64,000 nt of DNA from Daphnia carinata (Eukaryota; Arthropoda; Branchiopoda; Diplostraca; Daphniidae), in NCBI RefSeq assembly GCF_022539665.2, contig NC_081337.1, positions 7,416,679-7,480,678 on the forward strand, read 5' to 3'. The position numbers and the translations under genes were made by a program. Under the pieces are notes generated by a model. That model saw nothing but the letters and a program-made list of their open reading frames with translations. It was not told where the DNA came from and made no database searches. This document shows, in pieces, positions 35,639 to 45,760 of the stretch; within the stretch, counting starts at the first letter, position 1, and the number at the start of each line of letters is the position of its first letter.

Positions 35639-38600
35639 TTACAACTTAAGTCGTTTAATTTCATCAGCTCGAAAATCAGTCCTGAGAGGAAATGTAGGAT
35701 GAGAGACTAAGTAAAATATCAGTTTAGTCTGATAACAGCAAAACACCTACCTCAGCATCAAAATTTGTCGTACTTCTTGTGGTGTTAACCTCCATGTTAC
35801 CGTACCGGCATTAGGGCCCCAATATTCAGATATTTCTGCCAGATTTTCAATATTCAATATTGTAACTATTTGTGTCAACCGGGTGAATCGATCACGTATA
35901 GTCCATGTCGTTGTTGTGCTTAAATAAGTGATCAACGCTCGTATTTCCTTGTCTAGCTGTAAAGCGCCTAACTACAGAATATAATAAGAGGGGAGTAAAT
36001 ACATTTTGTTCGAAACTTCGGTAGGCTAACCATACCCTGTTAAAGACAGTTTTGAAGATAACTTTCTCGAACTGTTGCGCGACTTGGGAAGTGAGAGTTC
36101 CGATTAAGGTTTGATAATTGTTTGGAGTCAAGGAATCTTTAAAGCCACTCATGAATCCGTCTAAATGAAGATTCAACTCCTGAATAAACGGGTCTTGGGC
36201 TTCGTAGCAGCTAAATTCCTCCTATTCGTAAAGGACAAGTATTTTTAAAAAATAAATTAATATGAAGGTGGAAATGGGCTCTACCTCATCAATTACGTGG
36301 TTGACAGAAAGAAGCTGGTCAACCCATGGCTTTATCCGAGGCTTAATGGCTGAAGATTTTAGCTGCTCATGGCCGAAATCTAATAAGTGACGGAATTTAT
36401 TTTTTGATGTCTCAAATCCAGCCAGGCACGATTTAATTTTTTCTTGGTCACGACTCGTCATGGTGCTTCCGAGGTTAAGTTGGATTTCATGGGAAACATT
36501 TTTATCCAATGTTTCAATGCATTCTATACTAGTTTCAATATTGTTGAGTGCTGTCTAAATATAAATAATATGAATACACATATAAATGCATAATGCAGAT
36601 AAGAATCAAAGTTTAAAAAGATACTGCAAACATGTAGAATAACTACGTAAAGGGTAAATTACCAAGAAGTTTGCTTTAGTTTTTTCTGTATCCGATGACT
36701 GGAGTCTTATCGATCCTTGTTGAAGTGAGCTCTGTATAGCGTTATAAGCTTGCGTTAAATCCAAATAGCCAGACGGAAATCCCAGCTTACACTGCTGCTG
36801 GAATACCAATGCGTAATCTTCTTCCAAGAGGGTACACGCATTATTGATAACAGCGCAAATGCTATCAATACTGCAGCTAGTCAGACTTCGTCTAAGAATT
36901 TTGAAGTTTGAAAATGCGGAAGTGTTGTAAACAAGATGTGAAGTACCTAATTGATTTTTTCACTAAAAAGAAGACATCATCAACTATGCTAGAGGTTAAA
37001 GAACCTTCTACAGCGGTATCCATTGCAACGGCTTTAGAAACGCTTTCCGAAAGAAAATAGCGCTCTAGCATAATATAATGGCCAAGAAGCTCTTGCACAG
37101 CACGGTTAATCCCTGTTTTACTACTCAACAACTTTTCGAATTCGTTCATTCGAAGATCCCGAGATTGTTCTTCTGTAATTCCAACCTCAAGATCATTCTA
37201 GAAAAAATTATTGATTTGTTATTATCATAACTTATGGATTGCTTTTGATTTTGTAAAATGAGAAAAAGTAAATTTAAGTACCGCCACTCTTCGGCGAAGA
37301 AAACGTAGGTAAAGCACTGTTCGAGAACTAAGGAGAGTAAGCTCGGCAAGAACGGCATCCAAGACCCTAGGATCGCATTTCTCGTGTAACGCTTTGTTAC
37401 TTAAAAAGAAGTAAAGATAATTAAGAATGACTATGGTTCTAGAAATGATTTCCGGCTGACAGGGGCTTACCCGTTTGATAGTACTTCCGATACTAGATGG
37501 ATTTGCTTGTCAAACTGTCGAGAGCGACGAAATTCCGCTAATATTTGACTTGCTTGTTTGTCGCATTCTGGTTGTAAATATTCCACTACTTGAAGAAGAC
37601 GACCGGGACCTGGAAATTATGTTATATTCTAAGGGGGCGTCTATATAGCACACAAGCTTTCGATACTAAAATCTATATAACATAACACGTAGTCACACCG
37701 TAATAGGTTTCCACTAGCGGCTGATGGATTTCAATGATGCGAGCCACAGTTTCCAGAAGTAGAGTTAGCGTGTCGGCAAAATAAACATTTGCTCTTACAT
37801 TGGTGGCTTCTCCATCAGCTTGCCTCAGATTCTTTTGAGCTTTTTCTTTCAACTGAAAAAGAAATGTACAAATGATGTAATTTACTGATTTTGCTAAAGC
37901 CTGGTTTGTTAAAACCTGTGCCGCAAGATAGCTGCCAAACTTTGAAATTCCTTCTTCATTCATGTTAAGAAGGGGAAATATTTTAAAAAATCTTTCAACA
38001 GAGGCAGCATCAGCATCTTTTACAGCCTCATCAAACTTTTGTTGAAGAACTTTACACAACTGAGCTTGCGCTTCATGTAACAGTACTAGGGAACTATCCA
38101 CAGTAGGACCTTTAAGATGTAATTAAAATAGTGAAGGATGATAATATGATATTAATAAATATCATATTGATGATAATATAATTGTAGCTCCTTCCTTGCC
38201 TTGGGCAATATCTCCTGCTGTTAGCTTCAGGGTAGTTTCATCGATGGATAAAAATCTATGAACATGTGCAGCAGCTTTTTCAAAGTCCTCATTTTTCATA
38301 GCTGAAATTACTCCTTCTCGACAAAGTTGCAGGTCCAGTAGATCATTCACCCGCTTTTGGCATTCTGAAACCCTTCCCTTTTTAATTGACAAATGATCAT
38401 AAAGTATTAACAGCAATATTTTGAGCAGCATTTGACTTGAAATACCTTGGCAATATCAAGTTCTCTCACTTTAGCGCTCACATTTTCAGCAAGTGTGCAA
38501 GTGAAATGTATCATTCCTGATAGGTGTTTTGCATCACTTTTCACAGATTTCAGACGAGGTACGAGTAAGGAAACATTCCGCAGTTTTGCTTCTATATCAC

Positions 38601-38762
38601 ACTGCTGACCCATCAGTAAGTCGAGCTTTTCTGTAATTCTAACCTGAACCATGGAAAGAGCCACGTAATTTCAAATTTAATCAACACTGAAATTTGCACT
38701 AGGAATACCTCTTCCAAACTCAAACGTTTATGCTCTTCTTGAATATTACTAAGCGACATCAT
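35639..38762 (-). CDS. COG4: Conserved oligomeric Golgi complex subunit 4, with an internal 1-nt frameshift
   Basis: Thirteen exons: 38762-38709, 38643-38446, 38377-38200, 38109-37916, 37852-37699, 37609-37471, 37399-37282, 37197-36947, 36892-36663, 36554-36285, 36221-36036, 35971-35751, 35681-35639. They code about 745 residues. COG4 signatures include [103 protein letters not shown] and the C-terminal [15 protein letters not shown]4 is a lobe-A subunit of the Golgi tethering complex, binding Sly1 and syntaxin-5. Intron 3 is GC-AG (CAAG|GCAAGG). Exon 9 carries one extra T at 36840/36841, so the conserved frames before and after it differ by one. Confidence 0.93.
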
Positions 38763-39159
38763 GAAATTTAATGTTCGTTTTTACACAATTGTATACGTCA
38801 ACTTATTTTTGTTGACAACCATCAGAGACATCTAGCGTAAAAAGCGAGTTTCGATATTGCTAATAGCGGCATTTATAAATAAAAGGTGAATCTTTGTAAA
38901 TATAGACCAGAGATAGGTGTGTTTAAGACAACGGCTTCCGGTGTTCGGGAAGTTCCCGATAGGCAAACAACCAATAAATTGAAAAAATGTGAAGGGAATT
39001 ACCAGAAATGGAAAAGTGGAAAACGACATCTCTAATGGCAATCCGTTTTACCCCTTCCCCCCCCCCCCCAAAAAAAAAATGTATATATCGGCCTTTTTTT
39101 TCTGTTTTACTGCTATTACCATCTACCGGTGGCGTTTCTAGTTAATTTCTCTACATACA
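38763..39159. other. COG4 upstream region with a poly-C/poly-A tract
   Basis: Holds the COG4 promoter. Around 39050-39080 a run of about a dozen C is followed directly by about ten A. No gene seen. Confidence 0.4.
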
Positions 39160-40160
39160 CTGACCGAAAAAATAAGCCCGACTAAATAAGCCCGACTTTT
39201 CTCGGTCGGGCTTAAAATTTTTTTCCCAAAAAACTGACATTCATCGGAATTGGTTGATTATCACAGGGTATACTCAAAATTGAATGCTGATTCGGGGAAA
39301 ATTCCTTTTTTAAAACTAGGTTAATTATTTTTGAAATACACGGAATGTTTAACACAATGCTAGCACGCCAGTACGCTACAGCGTTAGCGCGATACAGCAG
39401 AAAGTCGGGCTTAGATTGTCGGGCTTAACATTTTTTCCTATTAAAAAATAATATTATTAAATCTAGATAACTATATATGTATCTGATTCAAAATTTAACA
39501 AGGAACACGAAAATGAAATTTGTTTTTAAGTAGAGTTTATGGCTTGATGCGTCACGCTAGCGCTGTAGCGTACTGGCGCGCTAGTAATGGTTTCGATTCG
39601 CGCACACACTAATTTTATATTTTATATTATTCCAAAACTATAAACTCTACGTAAAAACAAATTCCATTTTCGTGTTTCTTGGTTAATTTTGAATCAGAAT
39701 CATATATATTTATCTAGATTTAATGATATTATTTTTTAATAGGCCAAAATTTTAAGCCCGACAATATAAGCCTGGCCTCCTGTTTTTTTTGTTTAATTCA
39801 AAAACTATATGGCCAATTAAAAATTAAACTTTATATTCGTGATTGGCATTCCATTCTGCATCGAAATCATGTATTTTTAACCAAATTTAAGATTTGGCCA
39901 AAAATGAAAAAGTAAGAAGGCTATAGCCTTCTCACCTTTTCAATTTTGGCAAAATTTTAGATTTCGCTTTAAATACATGGTTTCGATGCAGAATTGAACG
40001 GGCATCACGAATATGAGGGCTGTTTTCTAATGGGACTCATAGCTTTTGCATAAAACGTAAAAAACGGTAAAGGTTGGGTTAAAAAATAAGCCAGGGCTTA
40101 TATTGTCGGGCTTAAAATTTTTTCCTATTAAAAAACAATAGCATTAAATTTCATTCGCAT
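39160..40160. repeat. Tandem palindromic repeat array B (TAAGCCCGAC family)
   Basis: The motif occurs at 39174, 39189, 39205 (complement), 39403 and 39418 (complement), 39754 and 40105 (complement). From 39418 to 39762 the DNA is one long imperfect palindrome. The arm at about 39430-39545 (with AATCTAGATAACTATATATG and AGTAGAGTTTATGG) is mirrored at 39635-39745, around the GC-rich core CACGCTAGCGCTGTAGCG. From 39765 to 40105 a second palindrome is centred on GAAGGCTATAGCCTTC at about 39922; its arms include TTCTGCATCGAAATCATGTA and the mirrored TACATGGTTTCGATGCAGAA. The alternation repeats what is seen at 6.1-7.4 kb. Confidence 0.8.
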
Positions 40161-40504
40161 AATAATTAAGTTAAGTAAGTAGAATATAACAAAATTCCTG
40201 TATAGTTATATGTTAATCAAATAAAGTTATTAATTAAAAAAATTATATATTTACCTGGCTAGAATATGTAAAGTTGTATTTAGAAAATTAAATAGGAACC
40301 TGGCCGCTAGATGGCCATAGCTGTAAAAAGAAAAAAATGTCGGAAAAAAAAAATCGCACTTTTTTCTTTTTTTCCGACACGTAGCCATCTACCGCTCAGA
40401 CTCATTATTACTGGCGTAGGCAATTTCAGTCCATTGGATGCCATTCGCAGTTAGTTCAGTAGCGTGGATGGAGAATAACGCGTGGCTGGAGGAACAATTG
40501 AAAA

Positions 40505-41137
40505 ATGGATAAGATAATACAACAAAAGGATGGTAAGTATAAACATTATTATATTGGTTTTCAATTATTAATTATTGTTTATTAGATCAAATTATGAAGC
40601 TGCAGGCCCAATTATTGGAACAACACAAAATATTAGATAACAGCAAAGCTAAGGATGGTAAGGCCTAATATGTAATGATTCTATTTATTTGCTTTTATTC
40701 ATTTGTGTTTTGTAGCTCAAATTTTGAGTCTACATGCTCAGTTACTGGAAAAAAAAACAAATTAGAATGGGACACTTTCCAAACAGTGAAGGAGGTTTTT
40801 CCAAACTCATCCCTAACTGAACGTGAGGATGAGTTGGTGTTAGGCGAACACAGTCAGGTACCTAAACTTTTCAAATAAGAATTCAAAATAAGTATAGAAT
40901 TTTAAAAAACAATTATTTATTGTTTAGTTATTCAGTCCACCACCTGACAGTGTGTTAAATTTAAATTCTGTTAGTGCTGTACTAAAAGAATCGTTAATAA
41001 TAAGTCCATGCAGCGAAGGAACTGAAGAATTGTGGGACCGTATTTGGGCCGAAAATGGGTGTGGTACGGAAACCCAGAAATGGCATGAGTTCAACATAAA
41101 ACATGGATTATGTACTTTTCGGTTTTTTGTCTATTGA
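40505..41137 (+). CDS. Unrecognised multi-exon reading frame, left-arm copy
   Basis: Exons 40505-40532 and 40586-40656 splice cleanly at GTAAGT/AG and GTAAGG/AG. A third begins at 40716, and a last exon runs from about 40929 to the stop at 41137. The N-terminus repeats a coiled-coil motif (IMKLQAQLLEQ, then ILSLHAQLLEK). After a run of nine A near 40748 the frame shifts: the open frame that continues (LEWDTFQTVKEVF, ...DELVLGEHSQ) needs one base more. It then joins LFSPPPDSVLNLNSVSAVL and a Trp-rich end (EELWDRIWAENGCG). I do not recognise the family. Either it is a 49-residue peptide, or a pseudogene, or a frame read by slippage at the A run. Confidence 0.4.
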
Positions 41138-41788
41138 AAAAGTATTTTTAATGCTGTTATTTTGCATTCACAGAATTTTAGTGGGGGTTCAAGTAAAATC
41201 TGGAAGTATTACAGGATGGAAGAGTGAGCCTACAAATGAAAAAACACTGAGAGTGCATTACCGTTAAGGTGTGAGGTAAATTAATAGAGTAATGCAAATT
41301 GCCTAATGAGAAGTACCATCTTGTGTTAATGAATCAAGTACAACAGCAATCCTTTATAGTTCTGTCACAGCTAGAAGCCTCAAATAATTCTGCTTCTCTG
41401 GCTAAAAAACAACTTGTCCTTTACGTTCAGTGTTGGGGAAATTGGGTACTTAAATGGCCCTAAAGATGTTTTAATTTTGCTGCTATTGCAGAGATGAAAA
41501 TCATACATGGACTGTTTAGGTATGAAAGGATTTTTCTTCAAATAATTTTGAATTTATGACGAAGAATTTCTCCTCCTTTTTGCTAACCAGGTCTAATCTA
41601 CCAAAAAAATTTTTATCCAATAGGAAAGGATTTTCATGTACTGGGAACACAACTATCAACAATGCAACATTCTACAGGTGCTAGTTTATCATTCAAGAGC
41701 CTTATACAATGATGTTAATCTGCAATTTGTATGTCCTTTCCCAAGCTTCCACCAGAAGTTGAATCTATGAGTTATGTAACTTACATGA

Positions 41789-42079
41789 TCAACAATTGAT
41801 GTTTAATGGTGTTGTTTTTCTTTCCTCAATATAGGTTAATAGTAACATTGGATCTGAAAAGATTCTTGGTTGGGGCAAGACACTGAATAAATTGTATTGA
41901 TTGGATGGATGACATGACATTTCTATACTTAATTCGGATTCCCCAGACGGTATTTGATATTTAAAAAATTGAAGTGCATATCTGGGCTCCCTTCTTTTCT
42001 GAAGCCCCGTTTCCCCTTGACTCATAATAAGCCCGTAGGGGGTCATGCCCCTGCTGTACGGTATATATAAAAACAACAT
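41789..42079 (-). CDS. Second unrecognised 96-codon frame, left-arm copy
   Basis: An uninterrupted frame on the minus strand, identical to the plus-strand frame 43504-43794 in the other arm. It contains GMTPYGLIMSQGETGLQKRR and a tail with CHPSNQYNLFSVLPQPRIF. No known domain. It runs opposite to the multi-exon frame. It may be part of a longer decayed element gene or chance. Confidence 0.25.
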   Translation of the reverse strand: MLFLYIPYSRGMTPYGLIMSQGETGLQKRREPRYALQFFKYQIPSGESELSIEMSCHPSNQYNLFSVLPQPRIFSDPMLLLTYIEERKTTPLNINC

Positions 42080-42249
42080 ATACCGAGGTTTGGAGGGCTC
42101 TGGCCGGAAAGGGGACGTGGGGGTCCGCTTAGTCCAATGATGTGTTCACGGAGGGCGACGTGGCTACACACAAATCCGAACTAAAGGTTAATCGCTCCAG
42201 TAAAAATTTTCCATATCTTCGGCTCTTCTTCTGGCTTCTCTTAGCCAAT

Positions 42250-42347
42250 CACCGGGTAATCTCCCCGGTGGGTCAACAAGGCAGTGTCTCCCCCTGCCTG
42301 GGTTGACGGCAACTTTTGAAAGGGCTATTGTGCCTTTTTAAAGTTGC
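42250..42347 (+). ncRNA. Three consecutive stable hairpins in the left arm
   Basis: Hairpin 1 (42250-42270): CACCGGG pairs with CCCGGTG around a short loop. Hairpin 2 (42272-42307): GTCAAC then AGGCAG pair with CTGCCT then GTTGAC. Hairpin 3 (42309-42347): GCAACTTT and AAAGG pair with CCTTT and AAAGTTGC. Their mirror image lies at 43236-43333. They sit just outside an AATAAA followed by a long T run. This looks like a structured RNA or a transcript 3' end, but no known RNA family was recognised. Confidence 0.4.
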
Positions 42348-42640
42348 AAAAATAATTGTAATGTGCAGAGAATTGTCAATAAATTTTTTTTTATAAAATT
42401 TTTTTTGCAAATTTTTTTTTTTTCATTGTCTGTTCGCTTTGTTCACACATTACATTTATCAACTTTTTTTTATTTAGCTTGCTCAATTCATTTATATTGT
42501 TTTTGCCACCGTTATATCATTTATCTGTAAGTATTCAATTATTATTTATCACACTTTTTGAATTCTTGAACTTAGACAAGGAACAACGTGTAATACCTGG
42601 ATATGTTCTGAAGTAATTTTGTATTTGTATATTGTTTTAC

Positions 42641-42713
42641 TGGTATGGGAATCGATCCCCAGACATTCAGCGTGCAACGCCAATGCTCTAACATTGAGCC
42701 ACGAGATATGTTT
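42641..42713 (-). tRNA. tRNA-like sequence, degenerate, anticodon region reads TGC (Ala)
   Basis: On the minus strand an A-box-like TGGCTCAATGTTAGAGC is followed by an anticodon arm TTGGC-GTTGCAC-GCTGA (five pairs including wobbles, 7-nt loop) and a B-box-like GGGGATCGATTCCC. The acceptor stem does not close well. Probably a decayed tRNA or the head of a tRNA-derived SINE. Confidence 0.4.
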
Positions 42714-42803
42714 ACAACTTTTATTATCACATATCATATGTTATCGTCTAGGATGTTTATGCAGTCTTTCACAACTATATGTTTATCTTTTTAATGCTTT
42801 CAT

Positions 42804-42870
42804 AAGGTTCATAGCTCTGTGGTAGAGCATTCAGCTGCGATAACTGTTACCCTGCGTTCAAACCTTATTA
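42804..42870 (+). tRNA. tRNA-like sequence, degenerate, tRNA-Cys-like A box
   Basis: TAGCTCTGTGGTAGAGC differs by one base from a standard tRNA A-box/D-arm and is followed by a weak anticodon arm (AGCTGCGATAACT) and a B-box-like GCGTTCAAACC. The T stem is not closed. Likely a tRNA relic or SINE head with a possible Pol III promoter. Confidence 0.35.
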
Positions 42871-42959
42871 GATGTATAAAGATCTACATTTCAGTTTTAT
42901 TCAAAGTGTAAATGCAAGTCCGCAAGTGACTAGAAAAAAGCCAACTTGACATCATATGA

Positions 42960-43022
42960 TTCATGTCTTATTGGTATAGCATCGGCGCGGTATGCCGACA
43001 ATCCAGGGTTCGATCCCTAGAT
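42960..43022 (+). tRNA. tRNA-like sequence with intact anticodon arm and T arm
   Basis: The anticodon stem TCGGC/GCCGA is perfect with a 7-nt loop GCGGTAT (anticodon position GGT; position 33 is C instead of the usual U). The T arm AGGG-TTCGATC-CCT is intact with a perfect B box. The D arm (TTGGTATAGC) is shortened, and no clear 7-bp acceptor stem is formed. A relic or a SINE head is more likely than a working tRNA. Confidence 0.4.
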
Positions 43023-43503
43023 AATAATTGAATACTTACAGATAAACGATAAACCAATGGAAACAATGCTTACCATCAAAGGTGGCATAAACAATATAGG
43101 TGAATTGAGCAAGCTAAATAAAAAAAAGTTGATAAATGTAACGTGTGAACACAGATGATGAAAGAAACAAATTTGGCAAAAAAATTTTATAAAAAAAAAT
43201 TTATTGACAATTCTCTGCACATTACAATTATTTTTGCAACTTTAAAAAGGCACAATAGCCCTTTCAAAAGTTGCCGTCAACCCAGGCAGGGGGAGACACT
43301 GCCTTGTTGACCCACCGGGGAGATTACCCGGTGATTGGCTAAGAGAAGCCAGAAGAAGAGCCGAAGATATGGAACATTTTTACTGGAGCGATTAACCTTT
43401 AGTTCGGATTTGTGTGTAGCCACGTCGCCCTCCGTGAACACATCATTGGACTAAGCGGACCCCCACGTCCCCTTTCCGGCCAGAGCCCTCCAAACCTCGG
43501 TAT

Positions 43504-43794
43504 ATGTTGTTTTTATATATACCGTACAGCAGGGGCATGACCCCCTACGGGCTTATTATGAGTCAAGGGGAAACGGGGCTTCAGAAAAGAAGGGAGCCCA
43601 GATATGCACTTCAATTTTTTAAATATCAAATACCGTCTGGGGAATCCGAATTAAGTATAGAAATGTCATGTCATCCATCCAATCAATACAATTTATTCAG
43701 TGTCTTGCCCCAACCAAGAATCTTTTCAGATCCAATGTTACTATTAACCTATATTGAGGAAAGAAAAACAACACCATTAAACATCAATTGTTGA
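43504..43794 (+). CDS. Second unrecognised 96-codon frame, right-arm copy
   Basis: Same 96-residue frame as 41789-42079 on the opposite strand. No family recognised; low support as a real gene. Confidence 0.25.
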   Translation: MLFLYIPYSRGMTPYGLIMSQGETGLQKRREPRYALQFFKYQIPSGESELSIEMSCHPSNQYNLFSVLPQPRIFSDPMLLLTYIEERKTTPLNINC

Positions 43795-44445
43795 TCATGT
43801 AAGTTACATAACTCATAGATTCAACTTCTGGTGGAAGCTTGGGAAAGGACATACAAATTGCAGATTAACATCATTGTATAAGGCTCTTGAATGATAAACT
43901 AGCACCTGTAGAATGTTGCATTGTTGATAGTTGTGTTCCCAGTACATGAAAATCCTTTCCTATTGGATAAAAATTTTTTTGGTAGATTAGACCTGGTTAG
44001 CAAAAAGGAGGAGAAATTCTTCGTCATAAATTCAAAATTATTTGAAGAAAAATCCTTTCATACCTAAACAGTCCATGTATGATTTTCATCTCTGCAATAG
44101 CAGCAAAATTAAAACATCTTTAGGGCCATTTAAGTACCCAATTTCCCCAACACTGAACGTAAAGGACAAGTTGTTTTTTAGCCAGAGAAGCAGAATTATT
44201 TGAGGCTTCTAGCTGTGACAGAACTATAAAGGATTGCTGTTGTACTTGATTCATTAACACAAGATGGTACTTCTCATTAGGCAATTTGCATTACTCTATT
44301 AATTTACCTCACACCTTAACGGTAATGCACTCTCAGTGTTTTTTCATTTGTAGGCTCACTCTTCCATCCTGTAATACTTCCAGATTTTACTTGAACCCCC
44401 ACTAAAATTCTGTGAATGCAAAATAACAGCATTAAAAATACTTTT

Positions 44446-45078
44446 TCAATGGACAAAAAACCGAAAAGTACATAATCCATGTTTTATGTTGAACTCATGC
44501 CATTTCTGGGTTTCCGTACCACACCCATTTTCGGCCCAAATACGGTCCCACAATTCTTCAGTTCCTTCGCTGCATGGACTTATTATTAACGATTCTTTTA
44601 GTACAGCACTAACAGAATTTAAATTTAACACACTGTCAGGTGGTGGACTGAATAACTAAACAATAAATAATTGTTTTTTAAAATTCTATACTTATTTTGA
44701 ATTCTTATTTGAAAAGTTTAGGTACCTGACTGTGTTCGCCTAACACCAACTCATCCTCACGTTCAGTTAGGGATGAGTTTGGAAAAACCTCCTTCACTGT
44801 TTGGAAAGTGTCCCATTCTAATTTGTTTTTTTTTCCAGTAACTGAGCATGTAGACTCAAAATTTGAGCTACAAAACACAAATGAATAAAAGCAAATAAAT
44901 AGAATCATTACATATTAGGCCTTACCATCCTTAGCTTTGCTGTTATCTAATATTTTGTGTTGTTCCAATAATTGGGCCTGCAGCTTCATAATTTGATCTA
45001 ATAAACAATAATTAATAATTGAAAACCAATATAATAATGTTTATACTTACCATCCTTTTGTTGTATTATCTTATCCAT
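44446..45078 (-). CDS. Unrecognised multi-exon reading frame, right-arm copy
   Basis: Mirror of 40505-41137, with the same splice sites and the same nine-base A run that breaks the frame. The visible coding difference is the penultimate codon (FFVH instead of FFVY). The two copies point towards each other, 3' ends inward. Both carry the same lesion, so it predates the duplication or is not a lesion. Confidence 0.4.
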
Positions 45079-45252
45079 TTTTCAATTGTTCCTCCAGCCA
45101 CGCGTTATTCTCCATCCACGCTACTGAACTAACTGCGAATGGCATCCAATGGACTGAAATTGCCTACGCCAGTAATAATGAGTCTGAGCGGTAGATGGCT
45201 ACGTGTCGGAAAAAAAGAAAAAAGTGCGATTTTTTTTTTCCGACATTTTTTT

Positions 45253-45760
45253 TTTTTTTATGTAAAACGGATTGCGATATCATACGGCATATTCAGAATT
45301 GAACATTGCTGCCGATTGTGGTATTGACGATAGCCATGAGGAAAAAAGAAAAACGAAATCACACAGTATAATTAAAATTAAACGCTAATATTTCTCTTTT
45401 AGAATAATTTTCTTAACATCAGCCTTTAATTTTGAGTGTAAAGTGTAATTTATTATAGAATTCCAATTAGCGTACTTTTTCATAAGATTAAACATTTTTG
45501 GAATAAACGTAAAAAAACAATTAGAAATGCTGGCGTGCTAGTACGGTATAGCGCAATCGTGCTACAGCACAATATTCAATATGTTTTCAAAACAGCTAGT
45601 TTGACGAGAAAATGAATAATTTTCCTGGAATCAGCGAAGTATAGCGTGTAAGTTGTTATATAATTTCAAGAAGTATACGTTTTTCGTGAAATTGTTGTGC
45701 TAGAAAATAAGCCCGACAAAATAATAAGCCCGACTTTTCCAAAAATTTTGTTTTTTTTCC
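45253..45760. repeat. Palindromic repeat patch C (TAAGCCCGAC family)
   Basis: The motif AAGCCCGAC occurs at 45709 and 45726, and a decayed form of the GC core (GGCGTGCTAGTACGGTATAGCG) at about 45535. The segment at 45280-45310 resembles 39250-39280. The giant inverted repeat therefore has members of one repeat family on both sides. Confidence 0.6.

Larger units (their letters stand above)
40331..42548 (+). repeat. Left arm of a giant inverted repeat
   Basis: This arm is the reverse complement of 43021-45252. Matching positions add up to 85583 without net insertion or deletion from 40337 to at least 42079. I found only isolated base differences, for example one changing a Tyr codon to His near 41133 and one at about 42215. 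Identity falls in the innermost 110 nt, where the right arm has about 25 extra nt. The outer end is a poly-A run. The arm carries a multi-exon frame, a second 96-codon frame on the other strand, and a run of hairpins. Confidence 0.9.
42549..43020. other. Spacer of the giant inverted repeat
   Basis: About 470 nt of unique sequence between the arms, occupied largely by three tRNA-like sequences listed separately. No protein frame is supported. Confidence 0.7.
43021..45252 (-). repeat. Right arm of the giant inverted repeat
   Basis: Reverse complement of 40331-42548 (see that entry). It extends about 25 nt more near the centre, between 43055 and 43090, and ends outward in a long poly-T run at about 45247-45259, mirroring the poly-A start of the left arm. 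No target-site duplication could be recognised beside the homopolymers. Confidence 0.9.

Noticed and set aside
38110-38200. GA-AG splice junction in COG4
   Set aside because: A GC donor (CAAG|GCAAGG) a few nt upstream fits both the frame and the known consensus better.
42604-43022. Functional tRNA genes
   Set aside because: The acceptor stems do not close properly and the D or T arms are damaged; kept only as tRNA-like sequences.
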